From: 'Nostoc azollae' 0708
GTDB lineage: Bacteria; Cyanobacteriota; Cyanobacteriia; Cyanobacteriales; Nostocaceae
Assembly (NCBI RefSeq): GCF_000196515.1
Contig: NC_014248.1
Location: 4,964,001-5,028,000 of the forward strand
Direction: 5' to 3'
DNA length: 64,000 bases
Shown: positions 9,264 through 19,578 of the stretch, piece after piece
How the letters are laid out: the number at the start of each line of letters is the position of its first letter
Numbering within the stretch: the first letter of the stretch is position 1
The notes under the pieces: model-generated
Database searches by the model: none
Told to the model about the DNA's origin: nothing
Seen by the model: the letters and a program-made list of their open reading frames with translations, nothing else
Translations under genes and position numbers: made by a program

Positions 9264-10586
9264 TTAATTTTTATACAAAATTTCATTGCGGCTGGGTACG
9301 CCTAATTTTGGTAAAGTATTTTTCGGTGAGTGAGGAGTAAGCGCGGTAGGAATATTAGATGATACTTGCAGTTGTTTGACCAGATGTTGTAAAAGTTTAT
9401 CTTGTTCAGCCCGAAAACTGGAGACATTGTAACCACGATTGATGATAGCAAACCAGACTAAACCGCGATCGCGTGTTGGTAAAACTCCTGCTAAAGCACT
9501 GACATCGCTGAGAGTTCCAGTTTTAATCACTGTTGCACCGGGTAGGTGTCTAGAGTGTAATGTACCTCGGTAATCTAACCCGGACATGGGGAACAAGTCA
9601 GCTAAAGTCAACTGATGGACAGATGCTTCTCTTTGTAATGCGATGAACATAGCACAGACGGCTCTGGGGGAAATCCGATTTTCTCGTCCCAGTCCAGAAC
9701 CATTAATTAACTGAATTTCCGACTGTGGTACATTGGCAAGAGCGGCTGCTGTTGTTTTTACTACATTTGCTCCTCCCACCGACTCCGCTAACATTTCTGC
9801 TATATCGTTATTACTGTAAACATTCATCTCCTTAATTACTTCCTTTAACGGGAGGGAGAGATGACGAACCAGTATAGTTTGTTTAGGGTTAGGCTGTGCT
9901 GCTATTTTGATAGTACCAGCAATCACCACTTGGGGTTTAGGTGTTCCCTTGGGCATAATTGAGTATTGGTAAATCACAGCACGATTCCATGTTTTGTGAT
10001 CCAGTGCTTGTTTAAGCATTTGACCAGCTAAGAGAGACTGACGTTGGAAATTCATGGCAAAATTGCCAACAACTACCAAATTTCCGTTGACCTGGTTGAT
10101 ACCGATTTTATTGAGAGCATTACCAAGTGTGATCGCTTCCTCACCCACAAACATGGGATCACCAGTTCCGTTAATCACCAAATCACCATTTACCACCCCA
10201 TTGACTATGGGGCCTGTAGCACTAACCAAAGTTTCAAATTGATGGTCTGGCCCGAAAGTTTTAACAGCAGCTAATGAAGTAGCCACCTTAGTTAAAGATG
10301 CTGCGGGTAGAGGTATTGTCCCTTGGTGATTAGCCATTAACATCGGTCCAGACTGCAACCAAATTCCCTGATGGTTGATTAAATTTGGCGTGACTACCTT
10401 GGAGGTCATCAAGTCTTTGAGATATTCCTGCACTGTCATAGCTCCTGCTGGGTTTGGATCAGGGGCAATGACAAAGCCAGGACTACTTTGCCAAGCCAAT
10501 GCATCTAAAGCATTTAAAGGTTGGATTTTGACTCCAGCCATATCCAGCCAAAGTGAAACCAAACCTGAACCTAATAATTCCAGCAT
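9264..10586 (-). CDS. dacB: D-alanyl-D-alanine carboxypeptidase/endopeptidase, PBP4 type
   Basis: A class C low-molecular-weight penicillin-binding protein that trims or opens peptidoglycan cross-links. The three active-site motifs are in order: SLTK at 97-100, SNN at 258-260 and KTG at 355-357, with the intervening insert typical of PBP4. I chose ATG 10586 (MLELLGSGLV) because GAGG stands eight bases upstream. Two upstream ATGs (10670, 10640) have no such site. No classic cleavable signal peptide is evident, only a weakly hydrophobic start, so export is uncertain. It is transcribed alone, converging on lptC with about 100 bases between the stops. Confidence 0.9.
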   Translation of the reverse strand: MLELLGSGLVSLWLDMAGVKIQPLNALDALAWQSSPGFVIAPDPNPAGAMTVQEYLKDLMTSKVVTPNLINHQGIWLQSGPMLMANHQGTIPLPAASLTKVATSLAAVKTFGPDHQFETLVSATGPIVNGVVNGDLVINGTGDPMFVGEEAITLGNALNKIGINQVNGNLVVVGNFAMNFQRQSLLAGQMLKQALDHKTWNRAVIYQYSIMPKGTPKPQVVIAGTIKIAAQPNPKQTILVRHLSLPLKEVIKEMNVYSNNDIAEMLAESVGGANVVKTTAAALANVPQSEIQLINGSGLGRENRISPRAVCAMFIALQREASVHQLTLADLFPMSGLDYRGTLHSRHLPGATVIKTGTLSDVSALAGVLPTRDRGLVWFAIINRGYNVSSFRAEQDKLLQHLVKQLQVSSNIPTALTPHSPKNTLPKLGVPSRNEILYKN

Positions 10587-11225
10587 ATTTAATTCCTCGA
10601 TTTTTGTTAAGATATCAAATATTGTTGATCGTTTTGGCATATTATGCCTTTCAACTGCTCTTCTTCCCATCTGAAAAGCTTGTGCCCAGGAAAAATCAAT
10701 AATTGACAGCTTAAACTATACAATTTTTATCTGTGCTAATCAGCATTGGGTCATAATAACCGCTTTTGTTCCAACATTCATCCCACTTTGCCCTATCAGG
10801 TCAGATTTAAGCTTCTCTCAGGTTAAGCTAAAACACCGTATGGCTGACACAATTGAACAATACGGTTTGAAATTTATACAACTAGTACAGCCGTGAATTC
10901 AAAATGCTTCTTTCAGAAGAGCTACCCTAACAAAATATCTCCTTCGGAGACCCTAGGCTAACAAAATTTAAAATGTATACGGACTGAGCCTTTCAGAGAT
11001 TTGGAATGGTTGGTTTATTTACGCCCTACTGTACTAGTAGCGCAAGGCGAAAGTCAAAAGTCAAATGGGTGTGGGGAACCCCATAATTAAAATCAGGGGT
11101 TTTAAATTAGGACTTTGTATTTCTGATGCTGTGCCTCTGGAGTCACATTTTTGTTTTCTTCATCGATAAATGATGAGGTGGGACAAACTATCTTTCCCTA
11201 CACCCCACACCCTTACACCCCTTTC
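10587..11225. other. Intergenic region with one MITE
   Basis: About 640 bases with no supportable gene. A MITE-like element occupies 10881-11038. The rest is AT-rich and holds the dacB promoter region on the left. No RNA gene was recognised. Confidence 0.6.
10881..11038. mobile_element. MITE-like element, copy 1
   Basis: The element starts ACTAGTACAG and ends CTGTACTAGT, a perfect 10-bp terminal inverted repeat. It contains GTGAATTCAAAAT near the left end and GGTTTATTTACGCC near the right. Related copies are at 33209-33302 and 41766-41871. It has no coding capacity; this copy carries an extra internal stretch and is the longest of the three. Confidence 0.72.
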
Positions 11226-11720
11226 TTATCTACATCCTAAAGATTCACGAGTATCTACAGCAGTTTTAGAATTTACACCACTAGCCTTAAGACAGAGTTT
11301 CTTGATTTCTACCCCGTCTAAAATCGCATTGGTAAAATCTGCACCAGTGACATCAACATTATCAAAAACTGAACGCAACATCATTGCATCTGTTAATATT
11401 GCATCACTGAAATCAGCATTGTTGAACTTTACTAGATAGGCAATACCTTGACTAAAATCCACACCATGCAGATTTACACCCTCCAACAAAGTACCGTTAA
11501 AAACTCCACCCCGTAAGTCAGAATTGCTAAAGTTCGTATTCTGTAACTTGACGTTGGTATACTCAACACCAATTAAACTTTGTCCAGAAAAATCCTGACC
11601 TTGTAGTTTTTCCCCAGCAGAATGGGTAATGCTGGAAGAACTTGCTGCTTGTGCTGACAGGGGAAACACAAAGAACACTACTGCTAAAACCAAACTAGCG
11701 AGTATTTGCCAATACTTCAT
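11226..11720 (-). CDS. Secreted pentapeptide-repeat protein, probably lumenal
   Basis: The 164-residue protein has a signal peptide (hydrophobic core, SAQAA cleavage near residue 25). Pentapeptide repeats of the A(D/N)LXX type follow from about residue 40 to 140 ([38 protein letters not shown]), which fold into a right-handed quadrilateral beta-helix. The end has two cysteines (KLCLKAS and SLGC), which could form a disulfide as in the lumenal proteins TL15/TL17. The small size and signal peptide favour the thylakoid lumen or periplasm. The molecular role of such proteins is unknown. Divergent from gcvT with 120 bases between the starts. Confidence 0.82.
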   Translation of the reverse strand: MKYWQILASLVLAVVFFVFPLSAQAASSSSITHSAGEKLQGQDFSGQSLIGVEYTNVKLQNTNFSNSDLRGGVFNGTLLEGVNLHGVDFSQGIAYLVKFNNADFSDAILTDAMMLRSVFDNVDVTGADFTNAILDGVEIKKLCLKASGVNSKTAVDTRESLGCR

Positions 11721-11840
11721 AACTTTTGCTTAATAAATCTCAACAATTACACTATTTATTATTAAACAGCACTAGGGAAGACAAGTAATGATAATCCCAT
11801 AGGATAGATTAATATTGATGTGTGATCGCCTAAAATACCT

Positions 11841-12977
11841 GTGGCTAATCAAGAAAATATCACCCAATCTCTAGCACGAACCCCTTTATATCAAATCGGT
11901 GTAGAACTTAAAGCCCGTTTTACCAGCTTTGGGGACTGGGAAATGCCTGTACAATATAGCAGTATTACCAAAGAACACGAAGCTGTTAGAAATAATGCTG
12001 GAATATTCGATATTTCCCACATGGGTAAATTTACTCTCCAAGGCAAAAACCTCATTGACCAACTGGAGAATTTAGTTCCCTCAGATTTAAGTCGTCTGCA
12101 ACCTAGTCAAGCTCAATACACAGTATTATTAAATCCCCAAGCAGGAATTATTGACGACATAATTATTTACTACCAAGGTCTAGACACCATTGGTACACAA
12201 AAGGTAGTAATTATAGTCAATGCCGCAACCACTGATAAAGACAAATCCTGGATATTGACACACCTTGATATTCAAACAGTTGAATTTCAAGACCATTCAC
12301 GGGATAAAATCTTAATTGCCGTTCAGGGACCAAAAGCTACTAGCTATCTTCAGTCCTTGGTGACAGCAGATTTAACCCCCATTAAAGCATTTGCACACCT
12401 AGAAACAACAATCTTTGGACGACCCGCATTCCTAGCTCGTACAGGTTACACTGGGGAAGATGGTTTTGAAGTCATGGTAGATTCAGAAATCGGAATAGAA
12501 TTATGGCAACGTCTCTATGATGCTGGTGTTATCCCCTGTGGACTTGGTTGTCGAGACACCCTCCGTCTCGAAGCCGCAATGGCGCTTTATGGACAAGATA
12601 TCGACGATAGCACCACACCCCTAGAAGCGGGTTTGGGTTGGCTAGTAAATTTAGATACCAAAGGTGATTTTATTGGGCGTAGTGTTTTAGAACAGCAAAA
12701 AACCAAGGGAGTGCAGCGTAAACTTGTAGGTTTGCAAACCCAAGGCAGAAATATTCCCCGTCACGGCTACTCCGTATTATCATCGGGTAAAACAGTAGGA
12801 CAAGTAACTAGTGGTACTTTCTCACCTACACTTGGTTATCCCATTGCTTTAGCTTACGTTCCTAGCCAGTTAGCAACCACAAAACAGCAGATAGAAGTGG
12901 AAATTCGCGGCAAAGCTTATCCCTCAGTCGTGGTCAAACGTCCTTTCTATCGGTCACAAAATCGTGTTACTAGCTGA
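11841..12977 (+). CDS. gcvT: Aminomethyltransferase, glycine cleavage T protein
   Basis: T protein takes the aminomethyl group from lipoyl-GcvH, releasing ammonia and giving 5,10-methylene-tetrahydrofolate. Family marks are FGDWEMPVQYSSI near residue 30, FDISHMGKF near 60, and the folate-site region GYTGEDGFEVMV and RDTLRLEAAMALYGQD. At 378 residues it is full length. The start is a GTG at 11841; no strong Shine-Dalgarno is visible. It is the first of three glycine-cleavage genes in a row; gcvH starts 81 bases after its stop. No glycine riboswitch was seen in the 120-base leader. Confidence 0.95.
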   Translation: MANQENITQSLARTPLYQIGVELKARFTSFGDWEMPVQYSSITKEHEAVRNNAGIFDISHMGKFTLQGKNLIDQLENLVPSDLSRLQPSQAQYTVLLNPQAGIIDDIIIYYQGLDTIGTQKVVIIVNAATTDKDKSWILTHLDIQTVEFQDHSRDKILIAVQGPKATSYLQSLVTADLTPIKAFAHLETTIFGRPAFLARTGYTGEDGFEVMVDSEIGIELWQRLYDAGVIPCGLGCRDTLRLEAAMALYGQDIDDSTTPLEAGLGWLVNLDTKGDFIGRSVLEQQKTKGVQRKLVGLQTQGRNIPRHGYSVLSSGKTVGQVTSGTFSPTLGYPIALAYVPSQLATTKQQIEVEIRGKAYPSVVVKRPFYRSQNRVTS

Positions 12978-13058
12978 TAACCTTTGGGGTTTTTAAGGAA
13001 TAATGTCTTTTGGGTTACTCTAGTAACACCAATTTTTTAACGTGGAAGAGGAAGTTTT

Positions 13059-13445
13059 ATGTGTGAATATCCGCAGGATTTGCGCTATCTAGATACTCAT
13101 GAATATGTACGCCTAGATGGAGAAATCGCCACTATTGGTATCAGCGAATTTGCTATAGAACAATTGGGTGACATTGTATTTTTGGATGTATCAGAAATTG
13201 GTGATGCTATCTCAAAAGGAGAGCGATTTGGCACAATTGAATCTGTGAAAGCTGTTGAAGAAGTCAATGCACCAGTCAGTGGTACAGTTATAGAACGCAA
13301 TGACAGCGTAATTGCTGATCCTGAACTAATATCGGATGACCCATATGGTGAAGGGTGGTTTATCAAAGTGCGTGTTGATGACCTTGGCGAAATTGATGAT
13401 ACTTTGACATCTGATGAGTATAGGGCTTTAGTGGAAGGTGAGTAA
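13059..13445 (+). CDS. gcvH: Glycine cleavage H protein
   Basis: The lipoyl carrier that shuttles the aminomethyl intermediate between P, T and L proteins. The 128-residue protein has the lipoyl attachment motif ESVKAVEE, which places the modified lysine at residue 64, and the usual flanking strands ([15 protein letters not shown] before, VNAPVSGTV after). ATG 13059 follows a purine-rich GGAAGAGGAAG site. It lies between gcvT and gcvP; the 390-base gap to gcvP may contain a separate promoter. Confidence 0.96.
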   Translation: MCEYPQDLRYLDTHEYVRLDGEIATIGISEFAIEQLGDIVFLDVSEIGDAISKGERFGTIESVKAVEEVNAPVSGTVIERNDSVIADPELISDDPYGEGWFIKVRVDDLGEIDDTLTSDEYRALVEGE

Positions 13446-13835
13446 GTAATACATTTTGGATTCTGGATATTGGATTTTGGATTGTGAAAGTCTTGCGATA
13501 AGTACCTGAGCAAAATTAATTGAATATTTTTGGAACAAATAAAAATCTCTATAATGCTTATCTGTTCCCTGTTCCCTGTTAAGAGTTCCCTCTCCTAAAT
13601 GTACAATTTATTTTGCACGACTACAGTTTGTAAGTTTTTTATCTTTCCATCTGTTGCAATCATTTTTCAACTTAGTAGAATTCAAAACTCACAATCTCTA
13701 ACATATAGAGACGTTTCATGGAACGTCTCTATATATATCAACGAATTATGAAATTTCAGATAAATAGAAAAGTTGTCTCTTTCTGAACAACAGTAATCAT
13801 TACAATATATTAAAGTAGCATCAGGAGAATAATTT
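13446..13835. other. gcvH-gcvP spacer
   Basis: About 390 bases without a gene. It contains TGGATTTTGG-type short repeats near 13460 and a strong hairpin at 13703-13735. A purine-rich AGGAGA site at its end serves gcvP. Confidence 0.6.
13703..13735. repeat. Strong hairpin in the gcvH-gcvP spacer
   Basis: A 13-bp stem (ATATAGAGACGTT pairing with AACGTCTCTATAT) closes a six-base TCATGG loop. It has no proper U-tract beyond the stem, so it is either a weak terminator after gcvH or one of the small palindromic repeats scattered through cyanobacterial genomes. Confidence 0.7.
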
Positions 13836-16730
13836 GTGGTACTTAATCCCCCTCGTCCTCAGTCTGGGCGCAATATTTTGGCTGACAACAGTCAGAAATT
13901 AACCAGTTTTGCCCAAAGACACATTGGACCAAACTTTGGTGATATTCAGCAAATGCTAGGAGTATTAGGTTTGACAAACCTTGACGAATTAATTGATAAA
14001 ACAGTACCGCAAGCTATTCGCTTTAATCAAACCCTACAATTACCAGCAGCACAAAGCGAATATGCAGCACTGGGAAAATTAAAACAAATAGCTGATCAAA
14101 ATCAAGTTTACCGTTCATACATCGGCATGGGGTATTATGATTGCATTACCCCAACGGTTATTCAACGCAACATCCTAGAAAATCCCGGTTGGTACACACC
14201 TTATACACCTTATCAACCAGAAATTGCCCAAGGACGTTTAGAAGCACTGTTAAATTTCCAAACCATGATTATTGATTTAACAGGTTTAGAAATTGCTAAT
14301 GCTTCTTTATTGGATGAAGCCACAGCAGCAGCAGAAGCCATGAGTATGAGTTATGATATCTGCAAAAATAAATCACATAACTATTTTGTCTCCCGTGAAT
14401 GTCATCCTCAAACCATTAACGTATTGCAAACTAGAGCAAAACCTCTGGGCATAAATATCATTATTGGTGATCATCAGAGTTTTGATTTTCAAGAATCCAT
14501 TTTTGGCGCAATTCTACAATATCCTGCAACTGATGGCACAATTTACGACTATCGCCATTTTATAGAAAAGTCCCATGCTCACAGTGCATTGGTGACTATA
14601 GTAGCAGATCCTTTGAGTTTAACATTACTCACACCCCCCAGTGAATTAGGGGCTGATATTGCCGTAGGCAGCACACAACGCTTCGGTATTCCCTTGGGAT
14701 TTGGGGGACCACACGCAGCCTATTTTACCACAAAAGAAGAGTATAAACGGCTAGTTCCAGGTCGCATTGTCGGGGTATCAAAAGATATTCATGGAAAACT
14801 TGCATACCGTCTCGCTTTGCAAACCCGTGAACAACATATTCGCAGAGATAAAGCCACCAGTAATATTTGTACAGCCCAGGTTTTATTGGCAGTAATGGCC
14901 AGTATGTATGCAGTCTATCATGGACCCGATGGACTCAGAGGAATTGCTAAAAATATCCATCAATTAACTACAACCTTAGCAGCAGGATTGAAAAAACTAG
15001 GTTATAAAATTAGTTCTGAAAACTTCTTTGATACCTTACGGGTAGAATTAGGAAATACCAGATTAGATGCAATTCTTGATGCTGCCAACAATAAAAATAT
15101 TAACTTACGCATTTTTGATAATTCAAACGTGGGTATCTCCTTAGATGAAACTACCACAGAAGCAGATTTAATCGACCTATGGCAAATTTTCGCTCTGAAA
15201 GATGAATTACCTTTTACAGTAGAAAGATTAACTTCTTCTTATCCGCACATTTCCCAACTTCGTCAAACTCAATATCTCACTCATCCAGTTTTCAACCGCT
15301 ATCATTCAGAAACCGATTTATTACGTTATTTGCATCAACTAGAAACCAAGGACTTATCATTAACAACATCTATGATTCCGTTGGGTTCTTGTACAATGAA
15401 GTTAAATGCCACTTCAGAAATGATTCCTGTTACTTGGGCAGAATTTGGTAAAATACATCCTTTTGCTCCAACTTCCCAAACCAGAGGTTATCAAATTCTC
15501 TTCCAGCAACTAGAAGCATGGTTGGGAGAAATTACAGGTTTTGCGGGAATTTCCTTACAACCGAATGCAGGTTCTCAAGGTGAATATGCAGGACTTCTAG
15601 TAATTAATGAATATCATCATAGTCGAGGAGAAGGACATCGAAATGTTTGTTTAATTCCTCAATCTGCACATGGAACAAATCCTGCAAGCGCGGTAATGTG
15701 TGGCATGAAAGTTATCGGAGTTACTTGTGATCAGCAAGGTAATATTGATGTTGAAGATTTAAAAGCTAAAGCAGAAAAACATAGTCATGAACTTGCTGCT
15801 TTAATGGTGACATATCCTTCAACTCATGGTGTGTTTGAAGAAGCAATTCAGGATATCTGCGCTATTGTTCATAATCACGGTGGACAAGTTTACATGGATG
15901 GAGCTAATATGAATGCCCAAGTGGGTATTTGTCGTCCTGGTGATATTGGTGCAGATGTTTGTCACTTGAACTTACACAAAACTTTCTGTATTCCTCATGG
16001 TGGTGGTGGTCCCGGTATGGGTCCTATTGGTGTTTCTTCCCATCTTCTACCGTTTTTACCAGGACATTCTGTAGTTAGAATGGGTGGTGAATTGGGTGCT
16101 GTTTCTGCTGCACCTTGGGGAAGTGCGAGTATTTTGGTTATTTCTTGGATGTATATGATCATGATGGGCGCAGATGGTTTGACAGAAGCAACCAAAATTG
16201 CCATTCTGAATGCTAATTACATCGCTAAGAGATTAGAGTTGTATTATCCGATTTTATATCAGGGAAAAAATGGTTTAGTCGCACATGAATGTATTTTAGA
16301 TTTGCGTTCTTTGAAAAAATCAGCGCATATCGAAATTGATGATGTTGCAAAACGTTTGATGGATTATGGTTTCCATGCACCTACTGTATCTTGGCCTGTG
16401 GCTGGTACAATTATGGTCGAACCAACGGAAAGCGAATCTAAAGAGGAATTAGATAGATTCTGTGATGCGTTAATTGCAATTCGTGAAGAAGTGGCTACCA
16501 TTGAATCTGGTGAAATGGATATTCAAGATAATGTGTTGAAAAATGCACCTCACACTGCGGAAAGTTTGATTGTTGGTGAATGGAATCATCCCTATTCTCG
16601 TGAACAAGCTGCTTATCCTGCACCTTGGAATAAGGAATATAAGCTCTGGCCAAGTGTGGGAAGAATAGATGCGGCTTTTGGTGATAGGAATTTTGTTTGT
16701 TCTTGTTTACCTATGGAGGCTTATAGTTAA
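13836..16730 (+). CDS. gcvP: Glycine dehydrogenase (decarboxylating), P protein
   Basis: P protein is the pyridoxal-phosphate enzyme that decarboxylates glycine and passes the aminomethyl group to GcvH. The single-chain 964-residue form is present. The cofactor lysine is Lys715 in [18 protein letters not shown], and the N-terminal half carries the usual RHIGP and [10 protein letters not shown] motifs. The GTG start at 13836 has AGGAGA at good spacing. It completes gcvT-gcvH-gcvP; the L protein (lipoamide dehydrogenase) is not in this window. In cyanobacteria this complex drives photorespiratory glycine breakdown, with GlyA (46.6 kb) as partner. Confidence 0.97.
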   Translation: MVLNPPRPQSGRNILADNSQKLTSFAQRHIGPNFGDIQQMLGVLGLTNLDELIDKTVPQAIRFNQTLQLPAAQSEYAALGKLKQIADQNQVYRSYIGMGYYDCITPTVIQRNILENPGWYTPYTPYQPEIAQGRLEALLNFQTMIIDLTGLEIANASLLDEATAAAEAMSMSYDICKNKSHNYFVSRECHPQTINVLQTRAKPLGINIIIGDHQSFDFQESIFGAILQYPATDGTIYDYRHFIEKSHAHSALVTIVADPLSLTLLTPPSELGADIAVGSTQRFGIPLGFGGPHAAYFTTKEEYKRLVPGRIVGVSKDIHGKLAYRLALQTREQHIRRDKATSNICTAQVLLAVMASMYAVYHGPDGLRGIAKNIHQLTTTLAAGLKKLGYKISSENFFDTLRVELGNTRLDAILDAANNKNINLRIFDNSNVGISLDETTTEADLIDLWQIFALKDELPFTVERLTSSYPHISQLRQTQYLTHPVFNRYHSETDLLRYLHQLETKDLSLTTSMIPLGSCTMKLNATSEMIPVTWAEFGKIHPFAPTSQTRGYQILFQQLEAWLGEITGFAGISLQPNAGSQGEYAGLLVINEYHHSRGEGHRNVCLIPQSAHGTNPASAVMCGMKVIGVTCDQQGNIDVEDLKAKAEKHSHELAALMVTYPSTHGVFEEAIQDICAIVHNHGGQVYMDGANMNAQVGICRPGDIGADVCHLNLHKTFCIPHGGGGPGMGPIGVSSHLLPFLPGHSVVRMGGELGAVSAAPWGSASILVISWMYMIMMGADGLTEATKIAILNANYIAKRLELYYPILYQGKNGLVAHECILDLRSLKKSAHIEIDDVAKRLMDYGFHAPTVSWPVAGTIMVEPTESESKEELDRFCDALIAIREEVATIESGEMDIQDNVLKNAPHTAESLIVGEWNHPYSREQAAYPAPWNKEYKLWPSVGRIDAAFGDRNFVCSCLPMEAYS

Positions 16731-16872
16731 TAGCCTAACGCTCTAAGATCCTCGACTTCTTTTTTTCTATCTTCCTTGTAAAGAAATTATCAGTTGATGT
16801 CAGAGGTCGGGGATATGAATTTACCATGATAAATTGCTTCTTCACGAGTTTTACCGTGAGTAAGAGATATAA

Positions 16873-17193
16873 TTACGCGATACCTTTGTTCCTAACCAAA
16901 ATTTTGGTAGGGTTGATAAACTCCAGATTTTGTTCTGATAACCCGGATTTAATTCTGTCTAGCTGGTAGGCATCTAGTAAATCTACTAATCTTTTTTGCA
17001 CCATATCTTCGGCAGATCTTCCGAAAACATTTAAGGTGTTATTAGTAACTTGTAATATTTTTAAGTCTGGCTCTGCCAATACTAATAGAATTCCATGAGG
17101 TTGAATTTTGCTCGAAATATGAATTGGTGCTTCTTTCAAGCTAGTTATATTAACACTTGGAATATTTTCCACTTCTAAGCCGATATCCATCAC
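16873..17193 (-). pseudogene. Orphan PAS-2 fragment of a phytochrome-like sensor
   Basis: The 106-residue product reads like the N-terminus of bacterial phytochromes: IHISSKIQPHGILLVL followed by LKILQVTNNTLNVFGRSAEDMVQKRLVDLL, which is the PAS-2 domain. A real phytochrome or phytochrome-like kinase would continue into GAF, PHY and histidine-kinase domains, but this frame stops after LVRNKGIA and nothing similar follows downstream (lower coordinates). No chromophore cysteine of the N-terminal type is seen ahead of the PAS domain. It is most likely the truncated 5' end of a lost sensor; a free-standing PAS-2 protein is less likely. Confidence 0.6.
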
Positions 17194-17584
17194 TGTTCCC
17201 CTCTATTATTTAGGTGCATCAAGAGTGGAGTTAGCGATAGATTCTCTCACCTGTCAGGTTTAGTATCCTACCCAAATGTAACTTTCTTAGCACTGTTAAA
17301 TTAATTCGCAGATTATTCAGAAATATGCTGTCACTCTGATAAAAATCCCACCAACATAGCGAGCGAAAAATAAATCAGCTATTGAGCTAATCTTTAATTC
17401 ACCATGCTCTTCTAATTTTTTAGTCTGGTCAATATTATTATTTGTATTAGTTGTCATTGGGTAGAGTTACCCTAATTTTCCAACTGCATACATTCTAACA
17501 GTCAGTTATCCTAAATACCAATAAGAAATGTGAAATACAGGTGATTGGATAAATGCTATTTCATGTAGCTATGTTAACTAAAAA
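17194..17584. other. Intergenic region, nothing recognised
   Basis: About 390 AT-rich bases between two minus-strand reading frames. No gene, hairpin or repeat that I can support. The promoter of the PAS-2 fragment would be at its left end. Confidence 0.5.
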
Positions 17585-19090
17585 TCAAATCCAAGAATTA
17601 AACCACATCCGCATTCTATAATCATCAGTAGAAATAGGTAACCCCAAATAAATGGGCATCCAAAAAATGAAAGCAACCATGATAGTGAAGGTTATTGTTA
17701 GACCAAGTATACGCAGTTTCGGATAATAGCTACGAAGACACTGATCAATAAACCATGCGAGCGCAATAAATGTAAAAACCACTGCACACATATAATGGTA
17801 TATAAAGACACAGCGATTTACCTTCACCCAAGGTAAAAAATTAGCAGCATAGTTGATAACTATATATAAACCAATCCAAGTATCAACACCCATATTTTTG
17901 GGAATAAATACCCGTTTTTGTTGTATCCCTGATATAACTATTTTTGCAAATAGCATCCCTATTAAAAATATCATCGCTGACAAGCCGAACCACCATAAAA
18001 AGGGATTACCCATCGCATGGACATCATAAACAACTTTCCCCGCACCAGGAGGTAAGGGTGGTCCAAATACAGGAAGGGGATCTTTAAAACTCTGAGCTGT
18101 TTGATAATAATAAGCCATTGGTCGAGTTAATAACGGCCATTTGTACCAAGCTGCACAGTAAGGATGTACACTAGAGCTATTACCACCCAACTGAAGATGA
18201 AACTGTAGAATCTGTTTATGAACCTCTATAAATCCATACCTTGTATCTAGTTGTAGGTGAGGAATCCAAATTAGACTATAAATTGCTGCGGGAATAATTC
18301 CCAAACAGGATAACATCTGTACAATATTGATTTGAGTTAGGTTTTGTAGTGGGGTTTGAATATTAATTTCATCACTGTTAAATTGAGGGTTTGTAGAATT
18401 AATTAAAGGATGTAGATAAGAAAATAAGGGAACACGAGATGACGGTGCAAAAGATTGCAACCACCGAATTATCCAAGCTGCTATCCACATCCCATAGGTA
18501 CCCACTAGAAACCATAAACCATTCCATTTTGTACCAACGGAAGCGCCAAAACTAATCCCAGCAATAACTAAAGCAAACCAACGTTGTTTATTTTGCTTTC
18601 CTAAAGCTAACAGAAAAAACCATTGTCCAATCAAACCAAACAAAACTATATAAATATTACTTAAAGCATAGCGAGATTCTACCAATAACAAACCATCACA
18701 AGCCGTAATAAATCCTGCTAATAAAGCAAAACCACGACGATAACTTAACTGGTAAGTTAGTAAAATAACTATTAAAGGAATCAATGAACCTGCAAAAGCA
18801 TTTGCCCAACGATAACTCCAAGGAGATAATAAAGAACCTGTTGACCCATTGACAGTATGTTGCCAAAAAGGAATATGATTACCAATCCAAATGCCCAGAC
18901 CAATTATATATTGACTCAGTGGAGGATGAGCATTGAAAAAGGGTGTATGGGTAAGATAGTTATTACCAAATTGAGCAAAGTAAATTTCATCGAATACGAG
19001 GGTATTAAATCGGTCTAATCCCCAAAATCGTAAGCTAAATGACAGGATGAATATCGCTGTCATACATATCCGAAACCATTTTTTAGTCAT
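17585..19090 (-). CDS. GT39 family mannosyltransferase (PMT type)
   Basis: A multispanning membrane glycosyltransferase of the dolichyl-phosphate-mannose protein mannosyltransferase type, which would move a sugar from a polyprenyl phosphate to a protein or lipid on the outer face of the membrane. The first helix is followed by the acidic pair in LVFDEIYFAQF (Asp34-Glu35) and by NAHPPLSQYI, both conserved in PMTs. About ten hydrophobic helices follow, with a large central loop holding the MIR-like/PMT C-terminal motif region (HLQLGGNSSSVHPY). The length, 501 residues, is typical for cyanobacterial members. The target protein is unknown. It is transcribed alone; the broken GNAT gene lies upstream. 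Confidence 0.87.
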   Translation of the reverse strand: MTKKWFRICMTAIFILSFSLRFWGLDRFNTLVFDEIYFAQFGNNYLTHTPFFNAHPPLSQYIIGLGIWIGNHIPFWQHTVNGSTGSLLSPWSYRWANAFAGSLIPLIVILLTYQLSYRRGFALLAGFITACDGLLLVESRYALSNIYIVLFGLIGQWFFLLALGKQNKQRWFALVIAGISFGASVGTKWNGLWFLVGTYGMWIAAWIIRWLQSFAPSSRVPLFSYLHPLINSTNPQFNSDEINIQTPLQNLTQINIVQMLSCLGIIPAAIYSLIWIPHLQLDTRYGFIEVHKQILQFHLQLGGNSSSVHPYCAAWYKWPLLTRPMAYYYQTAQSFKDPLPVFGPPLPPGAGKVVYDVHAMGNPFLWWFGLSAMIFLIGMLFAKIVISGIQQKRVFIPKNMGVDTWIGLYIVINYAANFLPWVKVNRCVFIYHYMCAVVFTFIALAWFIDQCLRSYYPKLRILGLTITFTIMVAFIFWMPIYLGLPISTDDYRMRMWFNSWI

Positions 19091-19140
19091 TGGTCAGTTA
19101 TCATTTATCAGTGGAAGAAGGCAAGAGGTTAATTTCCCTA

Positions 19141-19578
19141 TTACTTATTTTCTATTTTCTCGATTTTATCAGATGCAGTTTGTTGAAATAAAAGCAGTTC
19201 TATACCGTAATACTTGGTTGTTAATCCTAATGGTTTCATTCCCAATCTTTCAGTAACACGGATAGAAGCATAATATTCTGGTTTCACTACAGCATAAATG
19301 ACTGATAAATGCAATTTACTAAAGCCGTAGTCAACTATAGTGCGTCCAGGTTCGGTAGCATATCCTTTACCCCAAACAGAAGGCTCTAAATAAACAGAAG
19401 GCTTTAAATACCATCCTACTTCTATATCTTGGGTGGGTACGTGATGTTCATCTAGCAGTTGGCAGAGCATAATAGCCCCCGCAATCTTTCTTGTATCTTT
19501 TTCAACAATTGCCCAAGAGCCAGTAGCATTTTTGTGTTCGTGCAATTGCTCGTCAATTAAATGCTGGCGTTGTGACTC
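19141..19578 (-). pseudogene. GNAT acetyltransferase, C-terminal part (split gene)
   Basis: This minus-strand frame encodes the acetyl-CoA-binding core of a RimJ/RimL-type GNAT enzyme: GSWAIVEKDTRKIAGAIML, IEVGWYLKPS, WGKGYATEPGRTIVDYGF and ASIRVTERLGMKPLG. The first 12 or so residues of the open frame (from 19647) come from the adjacent IS, not from the GNAT gene. True GNAT sequence begins at about ESQRQHLIDEQ. The missing N-terminal part is at 28218-28364 on the opposite strand. Undoing an inversion between the two IS copies puts them back in order. The segment also has a small internal repeat (VYLEPSVW after LKPS) not usual for the family. Confidence 0.82.

Noticed and set aside
10044-10674. 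Plus-strand frames inside the dacB region
   Set aside because: They are antisense to dacB, which has all three penicillin-binding motifs in order; the plus frames are shadows.
11721-11840. Possible glycine riboswitch upstream of gcvT
   Set aside because: The leader is short and AT-rich and lacks the paired glycine-aptamer signatures; no tandem aptamer could be drawn.
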